Of a DNA stretch of 51,050 nt, positions 1 through 15,480 are shown one piece after another (the first letter of the stretch is position 1; each line of letters begins with the position of its first letter). The translations under genes and the position numbers were made by a program. This DNA comes from Ministeria vibrans ATCC 50519 (taxonomy: Eukaryota > Opisthokonta > Filasterea). A model generated the notes under the pieces. The model searched no databases. It saw only the letters and a list, made by a program, of their open reading frames with translations, and had not been told where the DNA came from. Where the stretch lies: positions 1-51,050 of the forward strand of contig CALSCP010002497.1 in assembly GCA_943704425.1 (NCBI GenBank). The letters are read 5' to 3'.

Positions 1-120
<120 letters not shown>

Positions 121-173
121 TCTCCCCTCTATCGCGTTGTTTCTTTTGTCTTCCTTTCTCTCTGTGCGTTCAG

Positions 174-493
174 GATGTGTGTATGCCCGTTCGTCGAGCG
201 TTGTGGACGACGATGCGACGCGCGTGTGGCTGCTGTCGAGTGCACCGCCTCCGTCGGTTGCCAAGCGACGCAAAGAGGAGTCGGAGAAGAACAAAGTCCT
301 TGAGGGCCACTCGAATGTGTCGCAGTTGGAGGACAACCTTCAAAAGCGGTTCCAGTCGTACAAGGACACGGGCGGGCAGATGGTCGCCCCTCTGGCGCGC
401 AAGGATCTGCGCAACGCACGCAAGGATGGCCGTCTGGGCGAGACTATGCTCGACCGCAGGACCAAGGTCAAGGCCGATCGCTACTGCAAGTGA
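174..493 (+). CDS. FRG1: FRG1 homologue, last coding exon (partial)
   Basis: This is the C-terminal exon of a homologue of FRG1, a nuclear/nucleolar actin-bundling protein linked to pre-mRNA splicing. The diagnostic part is the C-terminus: a Lys/Glu-rich stretch, then LQKRFQSYKD, then a tail ending ARKDGRLGETMLDRR followed by TKVKADRYCK. This aligns almost residue for residue with the animal FRG1 end (KKFQSF..., LDRRAKLKADRYCK). The exon opens after a pyrimidine tract and AG at 172-173 in phase 1 and ends at TGA 491-493. The beta-trefoil core and start codon lie left of the window. About 30 residues after the acceptor are poorly conserved. It is convergent with the small minus-strand candidate at 594-1353. 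Family assignment is strong; the function is taken from the family. Confidence 0.85.
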
Positions 494-593
494 GTGATAT
501 AGACAGAGATAGATGGAGACAGAAGAGGGAGTCGGACGTTGCGAAGAGAGTCAAGAGTAAAAAAGTTGTACATTTTTTTTATTGCGGGTATTC

Positions 594-1353
<760 letters not shown>

Positions 1354-1526
1354 TGGTCACCGAATCCGAAACAGTCAAACGCACAAAGCTGTGTGCACTG
1401 GCCCCAAAGGAACGTTGGTGATGTGAAGCGCACCGTTCAACGGAGATATGAGAAATAATGAATGAATAGATCTGAACTTTTCCATACTCCCAGAGTTCAC
1501 TTTCTTTCGAAAAAGTATGAAATAGA

Positions 1527-3992
1527 ATGACTAAACTTACGCGGACACAACGGATTCTGTTCTATACGACGCTCTTGCTTGTGTGCTTTTGCTACTTTAC
1601 GGCCGTCAACTTTAGTGGGTCGACAAGCGTGAAACGTCCAGCAGAGTCAATTGACAACCCTCTTCATCTTCATGACGCCACATCACACAGCATAGTCTCC
1701 AAAGTATCCGAGATACACACATGGTCACAAGAGGTCGACTCCACCAGTCGGCGTGAGTCATCAGAATCGAGCGGATCGCGATTGGGCACTCCGGAAACAA
1801 CAATCAGTGTCAAACGTGACAGATTGCAACCTCCCCCTCGTACTCCTCCGCTGCCCGCTTCGTTCTTGCCAACGGTCCGAGGACCAAACATTGTGTCAAA
1901 CCACGACTTTGCAGCGCCTCTCCACCACAATCCCGCGTCGATTCAGGAGGCGTTTTCATCGTGGCGCGTCGACGGCAAGTCGTGGCACAATGTCTCGTGT
2001 GTGTCCGCCATGGGAACGTCGCCGAGTTGTTCGCACGCGCGCAAACAGGTCTTGGGCGTTGACTGCAGTCATCAGTTTGTGCGTGCCGCTCTTCAGTTTA
2101 TTCCCATTGTCGTACCGCCCCATCTCTCGCTGCGATCGTTGGACGTGCGTCTGACCGTTGCCGGCGTCGACATCTCAGTGGCGCACAACAGCAAAGGGCG
2201 TCCCATTGCGGGCCTCTATGCTCGCATCCGTTTTCGAAAGCCGTCGTCGACGGTCGATATCGTCGATGCACCGTCTAACAACACTGCTACTGCAAACACA
2301 ACGCACGATCGCGTGGTTCATATCCCCGTAAAAATGGGCTCTTACGGCTTTGCGACCGCTCATCGCGAAGTTTTCGTGAACGACGTTAATGCACGCCATC
2401 CCGTTGAGTCGGTGACTCTCATGCTTACTTGCTTTGGACACAAGGGGCACCTGTACTTTGACTCGGTGGTGGTCGAACCCATTCTCGAAGTGAAAAAGAG
2501 CGTGAGCGCTCATGGTCAGTCTCTCATTGAGTTGGACGCAATTGCCGACAACAACAAGCGTGTCTCCATCGTGCCGGGGTGTCCGCCCTACTACACCGCC
2601 GGCGAACACACCTTCCGCCAAGCGTTCCATGTCAGCGTGGTGCAAGAATTCCCGCGGCGCAGTTCGGTCCCACACAGCAGCGACAGTGTCACACTCGCCA
2701 TCCATGGCACCGTCAACCGCCTTGCCACTATCGCCCTGACGCTCCAAATCTTCAAGGGGCCTGTGTCGCTCGCCATTTACACAGACCACATGAATCGCAG
2801 CGAGGCAGACGTGGCCGTGCGCGAGCGACTACTTAACGGCCACACATGCACGCCAAGTCGCTGTCGCCTGGTCGTCGTGACGCCTCGTGATGCCCAACGC
2901 GACATCGAGTATCCGGGCAACATGCTACGCAACATGGCGCTTGAGGGAGCCACTATCACCGACTATGTCTTCCCTCTCGACTCCGACTTTGTGCCTAGTC
3001 CTCTTTTCCCGCGTCTCTTTGCCAGCACGCTAAAGGCACTCTCCGACTCGCAACGCAATCGCCTCAATCTCACTGCTTTTGTGGTGCCTGCTTTTGAACT
3101 GAACAGGTCCGTGTGATTATGACTAGCATCCCATGTGTGTGTGGACGCACGTGTCTCTATCGATATAATTATTTCATAATTATTGTTGTATTCTCCTGCA
3201 TCTCTGTGGGATCTCTGTGCATGCGCTTCATGTCGTACGTGTCTTCGCCGTGTCTCACTCTTGCGTATTATTATTACGACGTAGTATACATGAAATGCAA
3301 TCGGACGGGTCGTACAACGTACCCGCAGATGTGCTTGTGCAGGAGGCACAAGACAGACTGCCGACACACAAGCGCGAAATCCAACAAGCAATGCGTAACA
3401 AAACGATGGACATCTTTCAGGTAAAATAATTATTATTATTATTATTATTATTATAATTATAAAAATAATATATTATACGAGCGTCGTATTGGTCCCACGC
3501 ATGGGCGTGCAATATTTTATTCAAGAGTTATTAATTTGACGTATGGTGCAGTTTGTGCACAAACCTGCAGAGCACAACGCAACCAACTACGCGCGATGGT
3601 TCCGGTCGTCCGACCTGTACCCTGTTGCGACGGACGGCAGCGACGGCACTGGATACTCTCTGTTCCACTATGAACCCTTTGTCGTGGTGCACCGCCAGTC
3701 GCCCCATCTGCCTCGCTACGACGAGCGATTCACTGGCTTTGGCATGAACAAGGTCAGTTGGGTGATGAGCCTCGCGGCTGCCCACTACCACTTTCTGGTG
3801 CTCCCCGAGCACTTTGTCACCCACGTTGCCCATGACAAAACCAATGCCTTTGCCGCCTTCCTCACCGATGTCGACACACGTCTGCTCAACCGTGTTCACA
3901 GCTACGAATATCTTGCCAATGCCATTCGTGAGCATCATCTTGCCGACTGCGCTCATCTCAAAGCGGAAAAACGAAAAGACATATTGTTATAA
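1527..3992 (+). CDS. GT49 (LARGE/B4GAT-like) glycosyltransferase
   Basis: Predicted type II Golgi glycosyltransferase of family GT49, whose members transfer glucuronic acid or related sugars. Exons 1527-3106, 3285-3420 and 3552-3992 join in frame (phases 2 and 0) to 718 residues. A signal anchor is at residues 9-28 (ILFYTTLLLVCFCYFTAV). A Ser-rich stem and a beta-rich region follow (about 110-340). The catalytic domain follows: LTLQIFKGPVSLAIYTD, LRNMALEGA, then the DxD metal/nucleotide-sugar motif PLDSDFVPSP and VPAFEL. In exon 3 come YARWF, YEPFVVVHR, YDERFTGFGMNK and VLPEHFVTHVAH, the same order as LARGE domain 2 and B4GAT1. The short middle exon supplies the linker before HNATNYARWF. It sits 177 bp upstream of the JmjC gene on the same strand. 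The acceptor specificity cannot be read from sequence. Confidence 0.88.
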
Positions 3993-4168
3993 TTATTATT
4001 ATAATTATTATGATTAATTTTTAAAAATAAAAGTATAATAAATTTATCATTATCAAGAATCAGTGAGTTCAGTTAGTTGTGACTTAGATTATTCGATGTT
4101 AACGTGAAACGTGACTCAAACGTCTGTCTCTTCTTCAATTTTTTTTCCGCGCCTTCATCGTAATATTA

Positions 4169-6617
4169 ATGTCTCGCTTCACTGCGTTGGCGTGCTTTTT
4201 TCTCGTCGGTGTGAGTCTGGGCACAGTGTGGGTTGCCATTTTCAATTCTGCGGATGCAAAGCTATTGCTCCGCGCCCTGGGCGACTCACGCACCTTCCCT
4301 CCCATCTATCTCTCGTCAGATGGCGTGCCCAGTCCGTTTGATACAAGGCGCTACGATCCTGACCAGAAACCCAAGCAGATCGAGCAGAGCAGCGAAGAGC
4401 AATCCATTGTGGTGGAGATGTTGAAGCGATGCGTTGACGGCGACGAGATATCGCCCACTCTGAAGCCAATCAACTGCCTGCCCATCCTCCAAAAGGCCGG
4501 TTTGCTACCCCTTACTTTTCGCATCCCTGGCGACGACACAGACGACAACGAAGAGGCTTATACGCGTACGGCGCTGCCGAAAAATGCGTCTACGACATCA
4601 AGATTCGATTTCGACCTTGTGAACCAATTAATACGCGAGCAAGAGATTGAATCGCGCATGTCGCGCCACTACCGATCGGGAAACCACTACGAGGGCTTTC
4701 AGGTGCAACCACTCTGCCATTTGAAGCACCACCTCTTTGTAGTTAACCTGTCCATTACTGTCAATTGTCTTTCACAAAAACAGATACCCACCAACGGCTC
4801 CTGGACGCCAACGCGCCTGACCGCCCTCCCCGACAATATGGAGGCATTTTACCAGCAGTATATGGTGCGACGAGAGCCTGTCATATTTGATTTACGGGAG
4901 ACGGGAGGGTTTGAAAAGGTGCGTTGTAGTAGTCCCTGCAAGTTGAAGATAGTGATGTGCTACGTCGTACCTTAACGACCGTTCATGGGCATGTGTGTTG
5001 TATTTGACGGCGTAGTGGCTCAAGTGGAGAACGCATCTATGGTCAAATGATTATTTGATAGAAACGGCAGGATACGAAAGGGTGAGAAAAATATTACATT
5101 TGGGAGGACATAAAAAAGGGAAATATCCTTGTTCTATGTTCTCGATATCAGGTCAAGTGTGAAAGAAAACGCATTGCAAAGCGCAACGAAACGGTCATGT
5201 TTGGAGCGGTTGATGATTCGTACAAAGGACCGCAGGTAATGTATCATGATCATCGACGATGAACTGTTTGAGAGAAACCCTAGTATAGGTCCCTGACATA
5301 ATTAATACTCCTTGTAGATGGAAAGAGTTGAACTGGATTTTGGAGATTATGTTAAACGAGTGCTGGTTCCTCCGCCCGAGAAACAACTCTTTAGTCACTA
5401 CATGAACCTCCAATCGGACGCTGAGTCCAGTGGATCGGAAATTGCCGAACCAATCACTTTCGTAAGGGACAAGAGCATGCTCCGTGATACTGTTCACAAA
5501 AGCAGGTAGAGATCAAACATAATGAAAATGGACTGATGTAGGCACCACTCGCTGCCCTCTCGACCGACTACCACATTCCGCACTTTTTTTCTCACCGTCG
5601 AATTGTCTCGGTAAAGATTAAAGAGAAACTGAAGGAGAGAGAACGGAGGGAGAAACAAAGTGACAGGCCAGATAGCTATAATTAGAGAGATTTAGAGAGA
5701 TCTAAAGCGTGTGCGTACATGCAATACGAGTTTTATTTTGATTAGTGTGTTGGGTGGTTAGACTGACTAGCCTGCATCTATTTGCGCAGGTGAACATGTG
5801 GCTGGGTCGGTCAGGCACTGAGATTGGAGGGCGGTCGCAATTGCACATCGACTCAAAGTACCGAGTCAAACAATTATGAATATGTCTGTGCCCGTGTGTG
5901 TATGTGTTGCACTGACGTTGATTGATTTTGTACTGTAGCGACAATCTATATGCCTTGATAGCGGGTCGCAAGCGAGTGCTGCTCTACCCGCCCTCTGACT
6001 CCTCTCGAATCCACTACAAGGCACATACATAAAAATATTATTGATTTTTGGAGGGTTTGTATCTGTCACGCGCGTCCACGTGCACACACACACACACAAT
6101 GCACACGTGACACGCACGCATACACATAATTATATATTATATTATATATTATATAATTATATATATACATACAGACGCACACACGTACACACACACACAA
6201 ATAGCTTTAACTCTTTATCCACATTTCTCTCTCTGTATCTCTTATGTATAGACGCCCGTTGCGTATGTGTCGCCCAACGGGGATGTTGCACTACAGCCCA
6301 TGGCACACGCCAGCGACGACCACTTCTCCAAGATCCGTCTTGATCGCATTGACGAGAGTCGCTTTGCCTCCTTTCTCGAGGCTCGTCCGACTGTCTTTGA
6401 CTTGCTTCCCAATCAGCTCCTTTATCTTCCTCATGGCTGGGCCCACTCCTTTGAGTCCTTTGACCGCCATGTAAATAGTCGTCCCCCCTGTTTGATCGAT
6501 GTTTGATCTACTCATTTGAAACTCACACTCTGCACATCTTTGTAGATTGCTCTCAATTTCTGGTTGGCTGACACGTACTTTGACCCGCAATGCGACAAAG
6601 AAACGTGTCACAGATGA
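4169..6617 (+). CDS. JmjC-domain (cupin-8) 2-oxoglutarate oxygenase, membrane-anchored
   Basis: Probable Fe(II)/2-oxoglutarate hydroxylase of the small JmjC (cupin-8) type. Ten exons: 4169-4702, 4784-4918, 5016-5081, 5152-5235, 5318-5461, 5542-5610, 5790-5857, 5939-6020, 6252-6470 and 6546-6617; all join in frame to 490 residues. An N-terminal hydrophobic segment (residues 5-26) suggests a signal anchor or signal peptide, so the enzyme probably faces the ER/Golgi lumen, as JMJD8 does in animals. The core shows REPVIFD, WRTHLWSNDYL, WLGRSGTEIGG, the HxD ligand pair in QLHIDSNDNL, the likely 2OG-binding GRKRVLLYPP, the distal ligand in LPHGWAHSFES, and IALNFWL. The exon 8/9 joint needs a GC donor (AAG|GCACAT), because exon 8 has no usable GT before an in-frame TAA. 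The substrate is unknown; protein or small-molecule hydroxylation are both possible. Confidence 0.85.
6060..6205. repeat. CA- and TA-rich intron of the JmjC gene
   Basis: The intron at 6021-6251 contains short CA runs around 6086 and 6195 flanking an AT-only segment near 6127-6168 built from TATAT/ATTATA units. It is simple sequence with no coding signal. Confidence 0.8.
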
Positions 6618-6696
6618 AGACATGTACAGGGGCGAACGAACAAAAAGAAATACGTAAATTTTTCGAATTGTCGAGTCCCCACAATCATGAAGACAG

Positions 6697-6768
6697 ACCA
6701 TGAAACCCATCCGAAACTCTAAAGGCAATCAAACCACGAAACCCATCCGAAACTCTAAAGGCAATCAT
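6697..6768. repeat. 36-bp tandem duplication
   Basis: Two head-to-tail copies, 6697-6732 and 6733-6768, share the core gaaacccatccgaaactct followed by aaaggcaatca. They differ at one clear position (t or c before gaaaccc) apart from their ends. The repeat lies in the intergenic space after the JmjC stop. Confidence 0.9.
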
Positions 6769-7098
6769 GAAATGACGGCGACAGATCAGAGGTGTAAGTG
6801 TCGTCGCTATCTAGTGAGGTATTCGCAATGATAGGCCCTACCGAAGTCCTACCTACCCTTTGACCATGATGGAAGAAAAAAAGATGGCAAGCCGCAAGTG
6901 ATGTAAAGTGACACAACTGTACAGTCATCGTTGAGGCGGTCAGGTCGGTAGTCGGCGGCGGCAGCATGTATGCAGTGTGTACTCGACACAGGCGTGGCAT
7001 GCGATCACGTCGTTGAATGCAAGATGCCATTTGACACCGTCCGAACCGTCAAGAAAATGCCGTGGAGGGAAAAGTGAAGAAAAAATAGAGATAGTCGT

Positions 7099-7102
<4 letters not shown>

Positions 7103-7148
<46 letters not shown>
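7103..7148. repeat. (GA)n microsatellite
   Basis: About 22 GA units lie downstream of the RNase T2 stop codon (on its strand), in its probable 3' flank. Confidence 0.95.
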
Positions 7149-7151
<3 letters not shown>

Positions 7152-7201
7152 GATAAAAAAAGATGTACTAAAGCGGTTTTGGCGCTGTGCGTTCAAGGCA
7201 A

Positions 7202-8184
7202 TTAAATCGGAGGTGTTGGGTAATCGACGGTGGACGGGCAGTTTGAGCTGGAGATGAGTTGAGTGGAGCAATCAATGGCCTTGAGCGTCGTCTTGGAGAT
7301 GCAGATGTTCACTTCGATGAGGGTGGAGCCGCTGCACGAGGTGTACGCCTTGATGCCGTACGCACGATTGATGGCATTGAGGATGGCATTGTTACTGTAC
7401 TCCTTTGACTGCGAAGGCTACACAGAGAAATCAAACGAAGTGAGATATGCAGAATACTTCAAGGAGATGACGGACCACGATGGAAGAGGCATTCAAAGCA
7501 GGGTCGACAGGGTACGTCTCCTTGATGGCAAGTGTTGTGTTGAAAAAGTCGAATCTAAAGGAAAAAGAAGATACATTTTTTTTGGTTGAGACGAAATAAA
7601 AATATTAAAATATTTTGTTACTCTGTGCTGAGCTGAGGAACAGACGCAGCGCAGGTACCGTGCTTGCAGTACTCATGGCTCCAGAAATCGGCGTTGGGAC
7701 CGGAGTAGCTGGGCCACCTGGTGAGCGAGGGAGTGAGGGAGAAGCCGAAAAACGTGCGGGAATGTGACGAACCATTTGTCGAGGGGAGTCTCAATGGGAG
7801 AGAGCGCAGAGGGGTCAAAGTTGCAGGTGCTGCAGTCGCTCGGGTAGGAGCCGTCGTCGTTGGTGGGCCACCTACGAAAAAGCGACGTGTTCAATGGATT
7901 TCGTGTTTCGTTTGGTATGGAGTGGTTCGCTTACAGTCCATGGAGAGTCCACCAGTCGATGCCCTTGGGTTCCGTCGTGCATGTGCTTGTGCGGCAGTAC
8001 CCGCCAACCCACTACGAAGAATGGGGCGCGGTTATTGAGGGATTGCGCTCAGCGGAGGGGGCGATGCGACCTGCTGCACAAGAATGAGCAGATCGAAGCT
8101 ATCGCTGCTGCGGAGACGGGCGGGCGCTGCACCCGAGCCGACAATACACACTGTGGCAACAAGGAGGAGAATAATGCGGGTCAT
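7202..8184 (-). CDS. Secreted RNase T2
   Basis: Acid endoribonuclease of the RNase T2 family, which cleaves RNA by 2',3'-cyclic phosphate chemistry in the secretory or lysosomal lumen. Exons in transcript order: 8184-8071, 8011-7935, 7871-7773, 7717-7622, 7554-7479 and 7417-7202; all phases agree, giving 225 residues. A signal peptide is at the N-terminus (MTRIILLLVATVCIVGSGAA). Both catalytic blocks are intact: CAS I spans an exon joint as DWWTLHGL|WPTNDDG, and CAS II reads FWSHEYCKHGTCA. The joint before CAS II restores LDKWWPSYSG, typical of the family. Then come FFNTTLAIKETYPVDPAL, PSQSKEYSNNAILNAI and the Cys-containing C-terminal block LIEVNICIS. Several cysteines fit disulfides. The 5' end faces the 3' end of the K+ channel gene on the same strand. 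Confidence 0.9.
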
Positions 8185-8260
8185 TTCGAGAGAAGTGCGA
8201 ATAAAAATGTATTAATGAAACGAAGAATAAAGAATAAAGAATAGAGATTCAAGGATGTAC

Positions 8261-8333
<73 letters not shown>

Positions 8334-8357
8334 GACGTAATAATAATAATAATAATT
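8261..8357. repeat. (TAA)n microsatellite
   Basis: Trinucleotide ATA/TAA repeat of about 24 units, interrupted by AAGACG near 8331-8337, then a shorter second run. It lies between the RNase T2 start and the K+ channel stop codon; the poly-Ile frame across it is an artefact. Confidence 0.95.
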
Positions 8358-8395
8358 TTTACGATTATACAAAATGAATCAATATAATTATAACT

Positions 8396-13162
<4,767 letters not shown>

Positions 13163-13336
13163 GCCTGGGCATACAAGAAAATATGATCGTCACTTGATAA
13201 TTGATTATGTGATCATTCTTTAATCTTTTTTCCGTTTCTTACGACCTACTACTACGACGCTGTCTTGATACTCCCAAACCCACGAATAGGCGAATAGTTA
13301 AACTATACTCGATTATACATCTTTTCCATTCTCAAC
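13163..13336. promoter_or_regulatory. Divergent intergenic region, K+ channel / acylated protein
   Basis: The 174 bp between the K+ channel ATG (minus) and the MGCGSS protein ATG (plus) must hold the start regions of both genes. It is AT-rich (TTGATAATTGATTATGTGAT near 13193-13212) with no clear TATA box that I would stake a claim on. Confidence 0.5.
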
Positions 13337-15210
13337 ATGGGTTGCGGCAGCTCCAAATCAACAGCGGTGCCCGACAAAAAGGTATTCGTGCGCTTCTGCT
13401 CGCTTCAAGCATCCCTTTCGCTCTCGACCTCTCAGCATACCTTTCTGTTTGTCACCATAGCTTCATAACTCCTTCAGCATATCCTCTTGTTCCTCACATG
13501 CCAATTTGCGTTATTCTTTTCGTTGTTGCCATGGCAAATTCGCAAACTCTCCACTGATTAAGTCTCTCTCCTTCTCTCCCATTCCTTCGCTCCATTTCAG
13601 AACTCCAGCGCAGCTTCAAAGTCTCGAAGCTCTAAGTCATCGGTCTCTTCCAGGTATCACCAACTCGATGAATCCAATGGATGAGCCTTTTGAGGATTTT
13701 CTTCTTCTTTTTTTTCTTTCTTGTCTTGACTCTCTTTCTGTTGCATCCTCCAACTTCAGGGGGAGGCGCGCCACCAGTGAGTCGTCAAGTGGATCTGATT
13801 TTGAAGACGAGCGGGGACATGGAAGTCGTTCGAAGAAGAGCAGCCAAACGAGGACGAAGAAGACGAAGAAGAAGAAGAAGCAGGTCGGAGAGAGTGCGAG
13901 CGACGACGACGATTCGGAGGAGTCGATGTACGGCAAGAAGAAGACGAAGAAGAAGACCAAGTCGACAAAGTACAGCAGCAGCGAAGAGGAAAGCAGTAGC
14001 GAGGAGGAAGAGCAGGTGAAGACGAAACGTAAGGCATCGTTGCCCACAAAGCGCGCCGTTGCATTTGAAGTGGGAGCAGACGACTCACAGGTTAGTTTTG
14101 GGTTTGTCGAATTAGTTTCATTTCTGATCACGTGTATCCTTCTTGCAATTGCTGTCATTTCAGATTGTGGCGGGTAAAAAGCCATCAAAGATGACAACGG
14201 GGTCGACAGCGTCGGACGGGCGCAAGAAGAAGGCACTGAAACGCGAGCTGGAAAAGAAGCAAGAGTTGGCGGAGAAACGCAAGGCGGCGCTGGAACAAGA
14301 GAAGAAGGCGGTAGAAATATTATTGTTCTTGTTAAATATATGCACCGTGTTTATCAATTTTGGACGTTTTAGGAGCTGGAAAGACGGGAGAAGCGTGCAG
14401 AGGAGGTACGCAAGCGCAAACAAAAACTTAAAGAGGTGAGGTTGGAAAAAATAATTGAAACACAAAATATGGTACAATTTTTCGCGCAATTTAAACTGAA
14501 TACCTCTGGAATAATAATATTATAACTAGGAGGAAGAGGCTCTGGAGCGGAGTGGCGGAGGAGGACGACGATCGCCGGTGAAGAAGGCGGTGGGGAAAGC
14601 GAATTCGAAGGGAACACCGGTGAAAACGACGAAGAAACGAACGGAGGCAGAAAGTGATGAGTCAAGCGAGAGTGAGGGGTACAGTACGAAGCGCAGCAAG
14701 GGCGGATCGAGCAACAAGAAGAAGACCAAGGGGGAAAAGATGAGCACTAGCAGCAGTGAGGAGGACAGTGATGATGAAGCAGAGCGCAAACGGAAGCAGA
14801 AGAAGAATAGGAAGTTCAATATAGGCACTAGCGACAGTGAGAGTGACAGTGCCCCCGCGAGCACAAAGAAGAAGGCGACAGGGTCGAAGAAAGTGCCGGT
14901 ACGCACACCCAGTAAAGGAAAGAATTCAAAGGCTGCAAGTGTCAGGCACGACAGCGACGAAGACAGTGAGGAAGAAGAGGAGGAGGAGCACAAGGGGACA
15001 AAGAAGAAGAGCAGCAGCAAGCCGTCAAAGAGGAAGCCATCAAAGGTGCAGACGAGCTCATCCGCTTCAGAATCGGAGTCAGAGTCAGAATCGGAGGAGG
15101 AGGTGCGCAGGAAGACAAAGAGGACACCTGTAAAGGGCAAGGAAGCGAGCAAGGGGAGTGTGGGCAAAAACAAGAAGGGGAAGAAGGAGGACAGTGACTC
15201 CGACTGGTGA
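13337..15210 (+). CDS. Predicted N-acylated Ser/Lys/Glu-rich protein, unknown function
   Basis: Unrecognised protein of 439 residues from six exons: 13337-13381, 13601-13653, 13760-14090, 14164-14310, 14373-14435 and 14530-15210; all join in frame. The N-terminus MGCGSSKSTAVPDKK fits N-myristoylation of Gly2 with palmitoylation of Cys3, so membrane association is likely. The rest is almost entirely polar: Ser runs, mixed-charge blocks (KKTKKKKKQVGESASDDDDS, SSSEEESSSEEEE), a Lys/Glu helix likely to be coiled coil (about residues 170-215, ELEKKQELAEKRKAALEQEK), then many SDSE/SESE casein-kinase-2-like sites and a C-terminal SDSDW. There is no globular domain and no catalytic motif. The composition resembles nucleolar or chromatin scaffolds, but the acylated start argues for a membrane. 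Function unknown. Confidence 0.75.
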
Positions 15211-15480
15211 ATTCCTGTATGCGATGATTCGCGATACACCATCATTGATACGTTGTCGAGTAGAGTTTGATAAACGTTTTAAGAGAGAGAGAGAGAGAGA
15301 AGTAATTAAGATTGATCATTGAAGGGTAAAGCGCTACTCCATGGATTTAAATCATGAAGAATAGGTATTAATTTCGATTAAAAATAGGTATTATTGTTAA
15401 TTCTATAATACGAAAAGAAAAATACATTCGAGATGATTTTTTTGCATTTTTTTGAAACTGAAAGAACACACATGAGGTCG

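Larger units (their letters stand above)
6618..7201. other. Intergenic, convergent JmjC / RNase T2
   Basis: About 580 bp between two convergent genes. It holds a 36-bp tandem duplication (6697-6768) and a GA microsatellite (about 7103-7148). The open frames here have no recognisable domain, splice support or start context, so I call no gene. Confidence 0.7.

Noticed and set aside
3113-3284. Plus-strand frame MIMTSIPCVCGRTC... as a separate protein
   Set aside because: It is the first intron of the GT49 gene; the flanking exons join in phase around it.
6755-7030. 91-codon minus-strand frame as a gene
   Set aside because: No recognisable domain, no splice signals and repeat-derived flanks.
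14526-15245. Minus-strand Ser/Leu/Phe-rich frame resembling a membrane protein
   Set aside because: It is antisense to the Lys/Glu/Ser repeats of the plus-strand acylated protein, which has consistent exons.
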